Shown: piece by piece, positions 20,285-30,813 of the stretch
How the letters are laid out: each line of letters begins with the position of its first letter
Numbering within the stretch: the stretch's first letter is position 1
From: Zygnema cylindricum
Taxonomy: Eukaryota > Streptophyta > Zygnematophyceae > Zygnematales > Zygnemataceae
Assembly: GCA_037447655.1 (NCBI GenBank)
Contig: JBBHKE010003166.1
Span: forward strand, 69,635 to 133,634
Length of the DNA stretch: 64,000 bases
Direction: 5' to 3'
Translations under genes and position numbers: made by a program
The notes under the pieces: generated by a model
Seen by the model: only the letters and a program-made list of their open reading frames with translations
Told to the model about the DNA's origin: nothing
Database searches by the model: none

Positions 20285-21282
20285 GTTTTGTGCATACCTT
20301 TTATTCTTGTCCAAACCACCTCATCTTTCCTCTTGGGGTTCCCTTTGGTGACCTTGCCACTTTAGAATCAGGGACCAGCACTCACCATGGTGAACATTTA
20401 GGGGCACCCCTTTTTTCGTTGGCTCACCTTTAGGCGTTGCGAGACTTTGCTGCGGTTTTTCTTGGTCTTATATTCCATTCGATTGCAAATGATACGCATA
20501 TTTTTAGGCCCCATGACAAAGTTTTGTCTGCCTTCACACATTTTGTAGAGATCCTTTCTAAAGATGGCATATCAGTTAACCCATCTAAATGTGTAGTGTG
20601 GTGCCCCCAAAGTTTACCTTCTAAATACCCCATTCATATGGGTTTTTGAATTGCGTCTTCATTCGAGGGTATTAAAGCTTTAGATCCCTTGTTGGAGCCC
20701 AATCCTTTGTGAATCAGGTTGTTACACATGCTTAGTTGGAGGACATCTCGCACTCGTATCACCTTCCTAAGCTCATTGACTCCTAAGTGGCTTTTGCAAT
20801 CCTCACTCGTTGTTTTGCTTAACGTCCTCTTTATCTTACCCAAACTGGCCACCAACGACCGTGATTTTGTCTTATCTTAAGGAATTTGACGAAAAACGTT
20901 TTAGCATACTCCACCACCTCGTTGGCAATTAAAATTATTTATCAGCAATACAGTTATTTTTCTCGCCAACAAGCAAGTCTCCCTGTTTCAAATGGCGGCT
21001 TAGGTTTGATTCATGTGGCTAGAGTTACTCCAGCGGCATATTTAGGTAGTTGGGCTTTGGTGGCACCTACCATCACCTCTTGTTTTATCATTGATGATGT
21101 TCCAGTCTTGGCCCAGGTCGCCTATAAGGTAGAGAAAATATTTTTTCCTCTTCATGAGACTCTTATCTCCGAGCGTGCACTCATCCCAACTGATGAGCGA
21201 AACCAAGTTCCACCTTTTCAAACTCTTATACTTGACAATAACATTCATCTACAACAAAGAATAACTAAGAAATTGTTAGCCG
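20285..21282 (+). pseudogene. Non-LTR (LINE) reverse-transcriptase remnant
   Basis: Several frames together read as the back half of a LINE RT. About 20437-20640 gives LRALRDFAA-like words, then SIANDTHIF (the ADD catalytic box with one Asp now Asn), and ISVNPSKCVVWCP. After frameshifts 20886-21270 gives FSRQQASLPVSNGGLGL and TPAAYLGSWAL, the thumb/C-terminal motifs typical of plant LINEs. No endonuclease or poly(A) tail is visible; the right end is cut by a gypsy terminal repeat at 21283. Confidence 0.7.
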
Positions 21283-21567
21283 TGTCGAGCGTGCCTGGGA
21301 AACACAAGAGAAGGGCCCACAGCTCGGAATCGTCTGAATCACAATCTTGCAAGCAAACCCACAGCTCCCCCCCAAATGCAGATGCTTCCCATAAAAATGA
21401 TCATGCCCACTACTGCCCCCATGCCACCCAAAGACATGCATGCAAAATAGGGGAGACAATCGAACAAGAAGTAGGAATGAGTGCATGGGAAGGCAAAAAG
21501 ATATCTCCTCCCCTTACCTTTGACAGGGAAAAATGATTGAGTTCTTCAATTTCGAGCTGATATCCCT
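21283..21567 (-). repeat. G2 0.28-kb terminal-type repeat, copy 1 of 4
   Basis: Plus-strand ends are TGTCGAGCG and TATCCCT; on the minus strand this is the eroded form of TGGGACATC...CGACA. Copies are at 22749-23037, 54378-54658 and 55832-56112. The left side is LINE sequence. Copy 1 and copy 2 bracket a 1.18-kb block, exactly as copies 3 and 4 do. The minus strand encodes a conserved hydrophobic stretch (LPYFACMSLGG, then VVGMIIFMGS). It may be the true gypsy LTR. Confidence 0.6.
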
Positions 21568-22748
21568 ATTTGTGTTCCACTAGAGGTCTTTCACACTTTC
21601 TCCCTCAAAACCCACAGTTTTGATCAATAGGTTGGCGGTCTAACCCCAGAATGTCAAGCCATAACATAAAGTTACTACCAACGAAGACACAAATGCACCA
21701 CCACGTAGAAATATACATGGAATATGATTGGTTGTTTCAAATTAAACAATATCCCTTTGCCTCAAAAAAAAGAGAATAAAGGATAGAAGATATGAAACAT
21801 GAAGAAGCAAGTTCAACATACCTCGGAAATAAACGATGACAAAGAGAAAAGGTGAAATTTTTCTTGATAAAACCGCAAATAGGTATGATCCTCCTTTACC
21901 CCTCGGTATCCACGACCCGGAACCGATTGGACTCTCCTCGGTCTCAACAGCAAAAGTCCAAAAATCACCCAAAAGGGAAGAAAGTGCGAACTAACCGCCC
22001 GGACTATTATTTTCCACACAAGAAAGATCCAAAACCTAGATGGCAAAAGAGTCAAACAAAACAAAATTCTCTAAAGATGGTTTGTTGGAATTTTTGAGGG
22101 TTTTCTCGGAGACAGTATTGAAAAGCAGCCTATCTTCTCCGGCCCCATGTGCCTTATACATCAAAAGTTTGTCCAAACTCAGTTTAAAGAAGTCAAAGCT
22201 GTAATATTAACGAATGAGCAGCAAGCTAGTGTAACCGAATTGATATAAGACAAATTAATTCGTACTACACCAGGGGCAAAAAAATGTGCTTCTAATTGCG
22301 GTTAGATCTGTGGCCGGAACTTCACTTGTTGTTCCACTATTGTAAGACAAAGTCCCAAAGAGGACACGAAAGTGCCAGACTTTGCCCTAAGGTAATTAAT
22401 AGCCGAAAGGTTAGCAGTGCCTAAACAAAATTCCCCCTGACAGCTAAAAACATAATCTAGAGGCAAATCCAAAAAGTTACATGGCAATCCACAATGTACC
22501 CACCATGAGGGCAAATGGAGAATAGTTCCATGTAATGGAAGGGCAGTCTTCGAGACTGAATAACTTGGTTGTCCTGCCTCCGTTACGCTCGAAATAAAGT
22601 GCGTTTCGTTCAATTTGGATAAAACAAGAATCTGGTCCGAATGGGTGCACTCCTTCTCTCGTACTTCGATGACCGTACGGGGGGAAAAAAGGGTTGGAAA
22701 CCCTTGGTGATGTAAATGTGTGCCGAAAACGCACACGAGCTTGACAAC
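21568..22748 (-). repeat. G2 1.18-kb block, copy 1 of 3
   Basis: This block recurs at 51841-53018, next to the G2 gag leader, and at 54659-55831. All three share CTCCCTCAAAACCCAC at the left and end near GAGCTTGA at the right. On the minus strand the copy at 51841 has clean TG...CA ends (TGTCAAGC to GGATCA), so it could itself be the LTR. If the 0.28-kb repeats are the LTRs, it is the 5' leader. Translation gives no frame kept in all copies, so I do not call a gene. Confidence 0.55.
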
Positions 22749-23037
22749 AGTCGAGCGTGCTTGGGAAACACAAGAGAAGGGCCCATAACCCGAAGTTGTC
22801 AACATCAGAGTCCTACAAGCAACCCCACCCCTCCTCCCCAAATGCGGATGCTTCCCATAAAAATGGTCATGCCCACTACTGCCCCTATCCCACCCAAAGT
22901 CATGAATGCAAAATAGGGGAGATAATTAAACAGGGAGTAGAAATGAGTGCGTGGGAAGGTGAAAAGTTCTCTCCTCCCCCTTCCATTCTCCACCTTACAA
23001 GGAAAAGGGATTGGGTTTTTGATTTCGGGTTGTCCCT
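22749..23037 (-). repeat. G2 0.28-kb terminal-type repeat, copy 2 of 4
   Basis: This copy lies directly downstream (minus strand) of integrase and of a purine-rich run (GAGTGGAGGAAAT), as a 3' LTR would. The same hydrophobic reading as copy 1 is kept here without a stop: LPYFAFMTLGGIGAVVGM then TIFMGSIRIW. Confidence 0.6.
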
Positions 23038-23049
23038 ATTTCCTCCACT

Positions 23050-23067
23050 CTTAGTCAGCTGACTAAG
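23050..23067. other. 18-bp perfect palindrome before the G2 purine tract
   Basis: CTTAGTCAGCTGACTAAG is a perfect palindrome just upstream (minus strand) of the purine tract and terminal repeat. In the second gypsy copy the same position (56125-56144) holds CTTAGTCA-ATTG-TGACTAAG: an 8-bp stem is kept although the centre changed. This suggests a conserved stem-loop near the 3' end of the RNA. Confidence 0.55.
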
Positions 23068-24467
23068 ACATAAGAAGAATTACACACCCAATTCAGCATT
23101 TCCTAGAAAACTATAGGTCGAGGGTAGAGTGTGTGGCTACCCAGAGGAGGGAAGACGGCTTCGATGTGAACCTGCTTGTCAGAATGATTCAAAATAAGAT
23201 GTTGCTTACGAGGAGGATAGCCAGCGTTCGTGAGCGAGGAAGGAGGATCCAAAGTAAGTGGTAAAGTGGAGAGTGGGTTAGTCCTCCAATCCTCGAAGAT
23301 GACAGGGGGCCATAGTGAACTGATTTTCCTTAATTCTTTGACCATAGTGAAACCCTTTGTTGGAAACTTCTACCACTTTCAAAATCCACCGCGTGGCAAA
23401 AATATCAAGCGTGTCGTTCTTTTGTTGCATCCGATATACAAATTCCTTTGGCATAAATCGGCGCTGCCGTGGCACATAATACCCGCTCCAACGCTGAAAA
23501 TACCACAACTGATCCCTGTGTTGAGGCGCGTGTAAATTCCCTATGGCAAGAGGCATCTCTCGGTGGAATATCTTGACTCTGTCGGCAATCAGTTTTTCGA
23601 CAGTTCCCTTGTCATCCATCTCCGAAAAACCACAGCTTCAGTAGAGGCAGCCCGTGGCAGGATAAGATGTCTTCCAAATAGAATGAAGTAAGGAATATAG
23701 GATTGGAGAAAAGCTTGTCTGTTGAATCTCTACCCAATGGCGATTGAAGACACTCTCCGATCCCACTCTCCTTAATCTTCTTCTACGGCATATATCCGTT
23801 GTGACCACTTCACTGTCTATACGCACCTTTAAACCATACTCTCGGCTTGGGAGTTGTCACGATTTGTGAGTCGATGATTAATCAGAAATTTCTCCAAAAG
23901 ATTGGTAAATTCTCTAGCAAATTTGGATCTTTCATCAATCAAAACCTCTGTTGGCGCCCCAAATTGTGACAACACTCTCTACAAAGAAATATATGCAATT
24001 GACTTGGATTCCTTCCTGGGCAAAACCACCAACTCTATCCATTTTGAAAAATGCTCAATCATGACCAGTACATAATTATTGCTCAGTTTGCTAGTCGGAA
24101 GAGGTCCCAAAAGATCTAAAGATCCCAAAAAAAACATCCTCCAGAAAGGAAGAGAATAAAGCTCGGTTCCGCCCTTTTTGTCAAAAGATGCATTTAGTTG
24201 ATATCATGAGGAGCAAGTCTGCACAATTCGGTTGACTTAAGCTTGCAAGTCGTGCCACTAATAAGAGCCTCTAACCACCGAAGTGGTCTGCTTCTTCGCG
24301 ATATGTCCACATTGCTGATGGAGATAGGTAATCAGAGTTTCTTGGTCTGAGGGGGGTGGAACCACTTTCCTCGTGCCGTCTGACCATTTTCGGAGGAGAA
24401 TGCGTCGGTCCCAATCACACGCTGCCATCCGGGTGTGCACTCGGGATAATTAAACTCTTGCCAAGTT
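23068..24467 (-). pseudogene. Ty3/gypsy integrase of G2, degraded
   Basis: Read from 24440 downward. The zinc-binding domain is HQQCGHIAKKQ then VQTCSS, with a stop where the last Cys is expected. The core has LDLLGPLPTSKL (first Asp) and NNYVLVMIEHFSKWIELVVL, then FGAPTEVLIDERSKF (second Asp), and a Glu in NSQAESMVQR. The C-terminal region (about 23280-23620) reads PRQRRFMPKEFVYRMQQK and KVVEVSNKGF, then APCHLRGLED, matching the tail at 56270-56479. Several stops and frame changes separate these parts. The RNase H-IN junction is split by element D at 24467/30814. Confidence 0.75.
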
Positions 24468-25463
24468 TGCAATTTTGTGTCCCCCATTTGGACCAAAATC
24501 AAAGAAGCCTTTAGGTAGCTTTTGACTTACCCACTTTCAACGAGAGCAACTGCCACCCTAGCAGACAAATAGATAATCTAACTGCACCCTTGTGTAGAAT
24601 GGACTCCCATGAGTCCACAACAAAAATAATTATTGAAAACGCCCAATCAAGCGATTAATTATCGAGTGGCAAAGATGCCAATATATATACAAGCTTGTTG
24701 AGAGAGAGGCGGCTACCTCCTCAATCAACTAAGTTCTAAACCCTCTCACAACTCCTATCTACTGATGTACGGAACCAATCAGAAGACTGTATAGTTCATA
24801 AAGGTACTATGGTCGATGTACTTTTTGTACGGCCTATGTACGACAAGGCCATGGAGTGGACGCCTGTCTTCTCAATACTTGTCCTCATGCTTTCGGGATT
24901 CCCACTTTCCAATGACATTTTGCCATGTGTCACCAAGTCATGTTACATCCAAAAACCAAAGCGGCTATTACGGGATCTTGGCGATGATGTGAGCCATCGG
25001 ATCACGACCGGTATTAATTTCTAGCAGTTCAAAAACAAATGTTCGGTACATTTGTTTCGTGCGTACTTAATTCCTCAACTAGTTTCTATGTATCCTATTT
25101 GTAATTCCGTTAATCAGATTAGTCATCTATCTAATATCTTAAATAGCTATTGAACCCTATGTTTCCTAACAGACTACTACGACAGACTGGTAAGGTTTGA
25201 CGGCTACGCCTCGCCCTACCGGTCGGAGGTTTGAGTCCTGCCGGACTTAACTTTTTTGGTTGAGAGTGAGTTAGGTCACTCTTAAGCCTTGCCTATGGAG
25301 CTAAGGTAGCCATAGCTCCACCGCCATCTCTCTCCTTCTGTGACTACAACAAGTATGGTGGCTAGTGAGAGAAGGTGGAGGCAGGCTGCTATGTTTTTTT
25401 TTTTTTTTTTTTTTTTTATATAAGACCTAGAAAATACCTCCCCTAAATCTAGTGATTTCAACA
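24468..25463 (-). repeat. 3' LTR of D (family 1)
   Basis: The minus-strand start is TGTTGAAATCAC and the end is AAAATTGCA. TATATA is at about 24682-24688, the GTAC cluster is at about 24765-24845, and a B-box-like GGTTTGAGTCC is at 25228-25238 (plus strand, antisense to the element). A run of about 27 T at 25395-25421 is missing from the 5' LTR, so it arose after insertion. The LTR keeps its own gag ATG although nothing follows. Confidence 0.8.
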
Positions 25464-27294
25464 CTCCCCTTATTTTATAGTCTAATTTTAATTTCTCTTT
25501 TAATCCACATTTTTCTGTACATAACTATAGCTTGGGAGATGGCACAGGATTTGTCATCATGTTAGCCACCATTTCTCCATCACTCCTGTAAACCAAATTC
25601 ACAATTTTATTTTCCACTTTTTCCCTTACAAAGCTCCATCTTATGTCCATATGCTTAGCTTTGAAATGTTGTTTTGGATTGGCTGCATTGACAATTGCAG
25701 CCTGATTATCATAAAATACTTCATGCACTCCATTCTTCATGTACCCCAATTCTTGCAACAAAGACTTCACCCACATCAGCTCTTTCACAGCAGAACAAGA
25801 GGCCATGAACTTAGCCTCCATAGTGGACTGGGCAACAATCGTTTGTTTTTTGTTGCTCTAACAAGAATCACCTTCCCCCACATACAGTATATACCCAGAT
25901 GTGCATATTCTCATAGGTGCATCCCCATAACTGGCATCACTCCAAGTAGTGATGTCTGTGTGCTCCCCTCCCAAATGCAACCATAGTTCCCTAGTTCCCA
26001 CTAGGTATCTCATTACTCTCTTGGCTGCCTCCCAGTCTCTCTTTCTAATATCATTAAGAATCCTACTGAGGACTCCAAATGCTGCAGTTATGTCAGGCCT
26101 GGTACAATTCATAAAGTATATCAAACTTCCTACAACCTGTCTGTAAGGAATAGATTGCATAAATTGTCTCTCCTCTGGACTCATCTGATCATCTAGCATT
26201 ATCACTCCTCCTTCTACACTCTTATCACTTACTTTCTTCAAATCCATGGGAGTGGTACAATTGTTTGCATTCTCCATTTGAAATTTCTCCAACATATTTC
26301 ATATGGCCTCTTTCTGAGTAAGTTTGATTTCCTCTTCCCCCTATCTCTTTCCATTTGAATTCCCCAAAGATATTTAGCTTCTGCTAAATCTTTCATGTCA
26401 AATCTCCTTCTCGGATCTTTCTTTAGCCTATTTATCTTCTTTACTCAATACCAGCAAATCATCCACATAAATTGCAATAAAAATCACATCTTTCTCTTCC
26501 TCAAACATATAAATAGAATGGTTAGAACTGATCCGAATATACCCTAGACTGGTAAGAAACACATCTAATTTCTTATTTTATTGTCTGGGTGCCTGCTTCA
26601 GTCGATATAAGGACTTTATAAGACTTCAAACTTTGCTTTCCTCTCCATCTTCCACAAAACCTTCTGGTTGCCGCATGAAGATTTCCTCCTCCACTTCACC
26701 GTTGAGGAAGCCGGTCTTAATATACAACTGGTGTATCTCCATGTCTTCTGATGCAGCTAAACTACGGAGAATCCTCACGGATGGGAATTGAACTACCGGA
26801 GCAAAGGTCTCCTCATAATCTATCCCTTATTTTTGGGTGAACCCTTTTGCCACCAGCCGAGCCTTATATCTCTCGATGGGTTTATATGGGTTCAGTTTCA
26901 GTTTAATTACCCATTTACACCCAATAGGTTTTCTCTCTGGTGGACAGTCCACCAACTCCCAAGTATTTGCCTCCATGATTGAAGCCATCTTATCATTTAT
27001 GGCTCTAACCCATCTTTCTTTCTCTAAACTGTTCATTGCCTCCGAGTATTACTGAGGCTCATCTGGGTGAGAAAGCTTTGTTACCTTGTGAACAACCTGT
27101 TTTTCTTGAAGTCGTTTGCTGCTCCTCCGTTTTCCCTCAAAGTCAAAAGCTAGAATGGAAGGAAGTCTTGGATTCCTCCAAATTGTCTCATTAGCTCCCT
27201 TTTCTATGGAAATCGGTTCTGACTCCTCTTCCTCTCTCACATCAAAGTGTGTAGGAATATGAGGAGATTCTAGTATATCTCCCCCATCTTTTAT

Positions 27295-27936
27295 CTACCT
27301 TGAATTTGAAATCATGTTTTCACTTGTGTCCCTTTCGGGAAGGTCTAAGTCCTCATCACTCTCGGACTCAAAACTGATTCTGATTTTCTTTGTGTATTTG
27401 AAGGGATCAAAAGACTTACCTTCATCCATGACAACTAGATGCTTTACTAGAATGATATCTTGTTTAGATAAGTCATAGACTCTATATCCATTGACATCCT
27501 CATCATATCCCACAAAATATCCCGGTTTCCCTTTAGCATCTAATTTCCAGTTTTTCTTATATGTGTCAAGACTGTAAACTTGACTACCGAATACTTTCAA
27601 TTGAGTAATATTCGGTTTCCTCCCAACCCATCTCTCATAAGGGGTCATTCCTTTAACATCAGTGGTGAGGACTTTATTCTTAATGCAGTAAGCGCAGTTC
27701 ATGGCCTCTGCCCAGAATCTTCTTCCTATTTTCTTATCTGCCAGCATGCTGCACACACTATCTCCCAAAGTCCGGTTTAACCTCTCAGCTACCCCATTCT
27801 CATCAGGATTACTCGGTACAGTTTTCTGATGTTGAACTCCCGCATCTCTCAAATAATCCTCAAATTGGTTAGAGGTGTACTCTCCCCCATTATCACTCCT
27901 TATTCTTTTAAATGGGGGTTTCGTGCAATTTCTCAC
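27295..27936 (-). CDS. Open integrase core segment of D
   Basis: A 213-codon open stretch holds the second integrase Asp (IRSDNGGEYTSNQFEDYLR), the Glu (ENGVAERLNRT), FWAEAMNCAY, PYERWVGRKP, VFGSQVYSLDT and the WKLDAKGKPGYFVGYDEDV domain, ending in an acidic tail before RT. The first Met is internal. It is collinear with A (5.6-6.2 kb) and E (about 37.0-36.4 kb). Confidence 0.7.
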   Translation of the reverse strand: MRNCTKPPFKRIRSDNGGEYTSNQFEDYLRDAGVQHQKTVPSNPDENGVAERLNRTLGDSVCSMLADKKIGRRFWAEAMNCAYCIKNKVLTTDVKGMTPYERWVGRKPNITQLKVFGSQVYSLDTYKKNWKLDAKGKPGYFVGYDEDVNGYRVYDLSKQDIILVKHLVVMDEGKSFDPFKYTKKIRISFESESDEDLDLPERDTSENMISNSR

Positions 27937-29031
27937 TCTAGGCTTTGTATTCTTTAAAGTATTTTCGTGTTTCAGACTTTGTTTTCAAGAAGTAGACTCT
28001 AAATATCTGGACTAATCATTGGTAATTGTCATTATATACCTCTTTCCCCCAACCAAAGGCACTCGTGCAGCTCCCAAGATATCTGTGTGGACCAGATCTA
28101 GTACTTTCTCACCTCTATATGTGGTTGTTTTGGGAAAGGGAAGTCTAAGAGCCTTACCTTGGGCACAACCACTACAATAATCCATCATTTCATTATCCCC
28201 AAACTAAATGCCTTCTACTACACCTAGCTTCTTCATTTCCCTCAGCCTGTCAAAGTGCACTTGTCCCAAACGCTTATGCCATATCATCAAGCTCCAAACA
28301 CCACCATAGTAAACACTTTTCTTTTCATTACTCAGGTTAAGCCTAAACATTCCTTGGCTACCTTTATCTGCTGTGAAGTTGACTTCATCTCCATACTTAG
28401 CGGTAAAGACTCCCTTTCTCGTGAATGTATCAAAATCCTTTTCATCTAATATAGAAGTAGACACAAGATTCTTACTCAACTGAGGAATGTAGAGCACATC
28501 TGAGAAGGTGAGAATGGAAGTCTTACCCTCCACTAAGACTTTCACATCTACCGGGCCCACTAGATATGTGGTAACTACTCTCCCATCCCCATACTCTATT
28601 TCCACAGTAGGGATCTTTCTTAGCTTAGTGAAGAGATGCTTCTCACGACACATATGCATGGATGCACCTGAGTCGATGATCCATCCCTCCTCTGGAGCTT
28701 CCCGAATGGCTCCAAGGGCACACCTCTTTTTCCGATGGATGTCTTTCTCCTTTAGATTCTCATCAAGAAGAAGCTCCCCATCCTCCTCCTCGGAGGACTC
28801 GTCCTTCTCGGTCTCTCATTTCACTCGTGTGACCACAAGTGCTTTCTTCTTCCTTCCGGAAGAACCTTTTCCACGACTTTCTTGAAGCCTCAGCTGTGAT
28901 AGTTTGATGCAATCAGCTATGAAGTGCCCTGGCTTTTTAAATAAATGACAAATGCCCTTTGGAGTCCTCGGTTCTCCAGATTGATCCTTTTCTCCTTTGA
29001 AGTTGTTGTACGGCTTCTTCGGATCCTTTTT

Positions 29032-29832
29032 CTACAGGTGCGTTCTAGCAGCTAGAGCTTGAATGCTCTTTCCTCCTCTCCGGATCTCAATGGTGTTTTC
29101 TTGCACAAGTATCATTCGGACCACGGTGTTCAACTTCCAAGCACTATCATCAATTTCTTCCACTCGGTACACTATATTTTCATACTCTTCCGGCAGCTTT
29201 ATGATGAGGGTGTTAACTTTCATCTTCATAGTGCCTGTCCATCCAGCACTTTCCATCTCCATGTAAAGACAAGAGAGATCTTTGCAATAGTCCAACATCT
29301 TTCCTCCTTTGAAAGTGTAACTCGTCAGCCTTTGCTCAGCCAGTTGGAGATCTTGAATGGTGCCAGCTATATAGATCTCCACTAAGGTCATCCACAACTC
29401 CTCGGCCTTGAAGATGTGAAGGTGAGAAGTCGTCAAAGCTTGAGTGAGGTGTCTCAGAATGAAGTGTTTGGCATTCATGTTGGTGTACTCCCACATCTGA
29501 ATGTCGTTTTCCTCGGTCTTCACCGCCCCCGCTCCAAATGCCATGGCGATAGGAGTGATTTGTGTCTCCTTTCCTTTCCCCTTTTTGGACAAATTGTTGT
29601 CCCTATGATTTGTATCCTTCGTTGGAGGAGATCTTGCTGCAGAAAACCTCACTCCTCCACACCCTGGTGGAGTTCCTTGAGGTGGACGTTTCACTTGCCC
29701 ACTCACAGTACCCCAGTATCGTTTCTCACATGATGCCCGTGTCATCATAGCTTTCCAGTAAATGAATCCAGATGCGTTGAATATGGGCACCCTAGAGGGT
29801 GGGCCCATAACCTGCAGTTCTGTGTCCCCCAT
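29032..29832 (-). CDS. Open gag segment of D
   Basis: From the family start codon at 29832-29830 the frame stays open for about 266 codons. After MGDTELQVMGPPSRVP come FNASGFIYWKAMMTRASCEK, AKHFILRHLTQALTT and QDLQLAEQRL. The chain continues with MKVNTLIIKLPEEYENIVY and ENTIEIRRGGKS. The frame is also open 23 codons further upstream, but the start inside the LTR is the one shared by A, D and H. The zinc knuckle lies beyond the stop. This is the best gag reading of family 1. Confidence 0.65.
   Translation of the reverse strand: MGDTELQVMGPPSRVPIFNASGFIYWKAMMTRASCEKRYWGTVSGQVKRPPQGTPPGCGGVRFSAARSPPTKDTNHRDNNLSKKGKGKETQITPIAMAFGAGAVKTEENDIQMWEYTNMNAKHFILRHLTQALTTSHLHIFKAEELWMTLVEIYIAGTIQDLQLAEQRLTSYTFKGGKMLDYCKDLSCLYMEMESAGWTGTMKMKVNTLIIKLPEEYENIVYRVEEIDDSAWKLNTVVRMILVQENTIEIRRGGKSIQALAARTHL
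29798..29812 (-). other. Primer-binding site of D (half-tRNA, initiator Met)
   Basis: The minus strand reads GGTTATGGGCCCACC directly after the LTR end GAACTGCA. It is identical to the sites in A and E. Confidence 0.75.
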
Positions 29833-30813
29833 TTGAACCAAAATGGAGGAAGCCTCTAGGTAGCTTTTGACTAACCCACTTTCAACGAGAGCAATTGCCA
29901 CCTTAGCAAAAAAATAGATAATGTAACTGCACCCCTGTGCAGTGTCGACTCCTTTGAGTCCACATCAAAAAGAATTACTGAAAAACGCCCAATCAGGCGA
30001 TTAATAATCGAGTGGCAAAGATGCCAATAAATATACAATCTTGTTGAGAGAGAGGCGGCTACCTCGTCAATCCACTAAGTCCTAAACCCTCTCACAACTC
30101 CTATCTACTGATGTACGGAACCAATCAGAAGACTGTACAGTACAGAAAGGTACTATAACCGATGTACTTTCTGTTTGGGCTGTGTACGACAAGGACATGG
30201 AGTGGACACCTGTCTTCTCCGGACTTGTCCTCATGCTTCTCGGGATTCCCGCTTTCCAATGACATTTTGCCACGTGTCGCCAAGTCATGTTACATCCGAA
30301 AACTGCCAAAGCGGCTATTACGGGATCTCGACGATGATGTGAGCCGTCGGATCAAGACCAACTTTAATTCCCAACCGTTCAAAAACAAATGTCCGGTACA
30401 TTTGTTTTGTGCGTACTTAATTCCTCAACTAGTTTCTATGTATCCTATTTGTAATTCCGTTAATCAGATTAGTCGTCTATCTAATATCTTAAATAGTTGT
30501 CGAACCCTATGTATCCTAACGGACAACTACGACAGACTGGTAAGGTTTGACGGCTACGCCTCGCCCTACCGGTCGGAGGCTCGAGTCCTGCCAGACTCAA
30601 CCTTTTTGGTTGAGAATGACTTAGGTCACTCTTAAGCCGTGCCTATGGAGCTAAGGTAGCCATAGCTCCACCGCCATCTCTCTCCTTCTGTGACTACAAC
30701 AAGTATGGTGGCTAGAGAGAGAAGGTGGAGGCAAACTGCCTCTGCTTTTCTTTTTCCTTTTTATATTAATTAAGACCTAGAAAATACCTCCCCTAAATCT
30801 AGTGATTTCAACA
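29813..30813 (-). repeat. 5' LTR of D (family 1)
   Basis: The minus strand runs from TGTTGAAATC to AGAACTGCA. A TATA-like stretch lies at about 30025-30034 and a GTAC cluster at about 30112-30190. A CCACGTGTCG box is near 30272. A B-box-like GGCTCGAGTCC at 30578-30588 is antisense to the element. CGACTC-CTTT-GAGTCC near 29945-29960 repeats the U5 stem-loop. The first seven gag codons lie inside it. Confidence 0.8.

Larger units (their letters stand above)
25477..29832 (-). pseudogene. Ty1/copia gag-pol polyprotein of element D, degraded
   Basis: The minus strand starts at ATG 29832-29830, inside the 5' LTR. Gag is open to about 29032, with GPPSRVPIFNASGFIYW and LRHLTQALTTSHLHIF. The zinc knuckle near 28930 has Phe for the second Cys (CHLFKKPGHFIADC). 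Protease Asp is at 28674-28672 (DSGAS). Integrase runs from about 28360 to 27310 with IKNKVLTTDVKG and a near-complete core in 27295-27936. RT has YVDD at 26469-26458. RNase H runs to about 25500. Gag and protease share one frame apart from a TAG and a TGA, so the ancestral protein was one gag-pol chain. The final stop codon has become TAT. Confidence 0.85.
24468..30813 (-). mobile_element. Copia element D (family 1), complete but dead
   Basis: Two LTRs (24468-25463 and 29813-30813) flank a 4349-base internal region. The target duplication is AAGTT (24463-24467) and AAGGT (30814-30818), one mismatch. The insertion splits gypsy G2 between RNase H and integrase. The primer site is perfect at 29798-29812, and the polypurine tract lies next to the 3' LTR at 25464-25476. 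Confidence 0.85.

Noticed and set aside
22302-22841. A 179-codon protein in the 1.18-kb gypsy block
   Set aside because: The other two copies keep the nucleotide similarity but shift frame and contain stops, so there is no sign of coding constraint.
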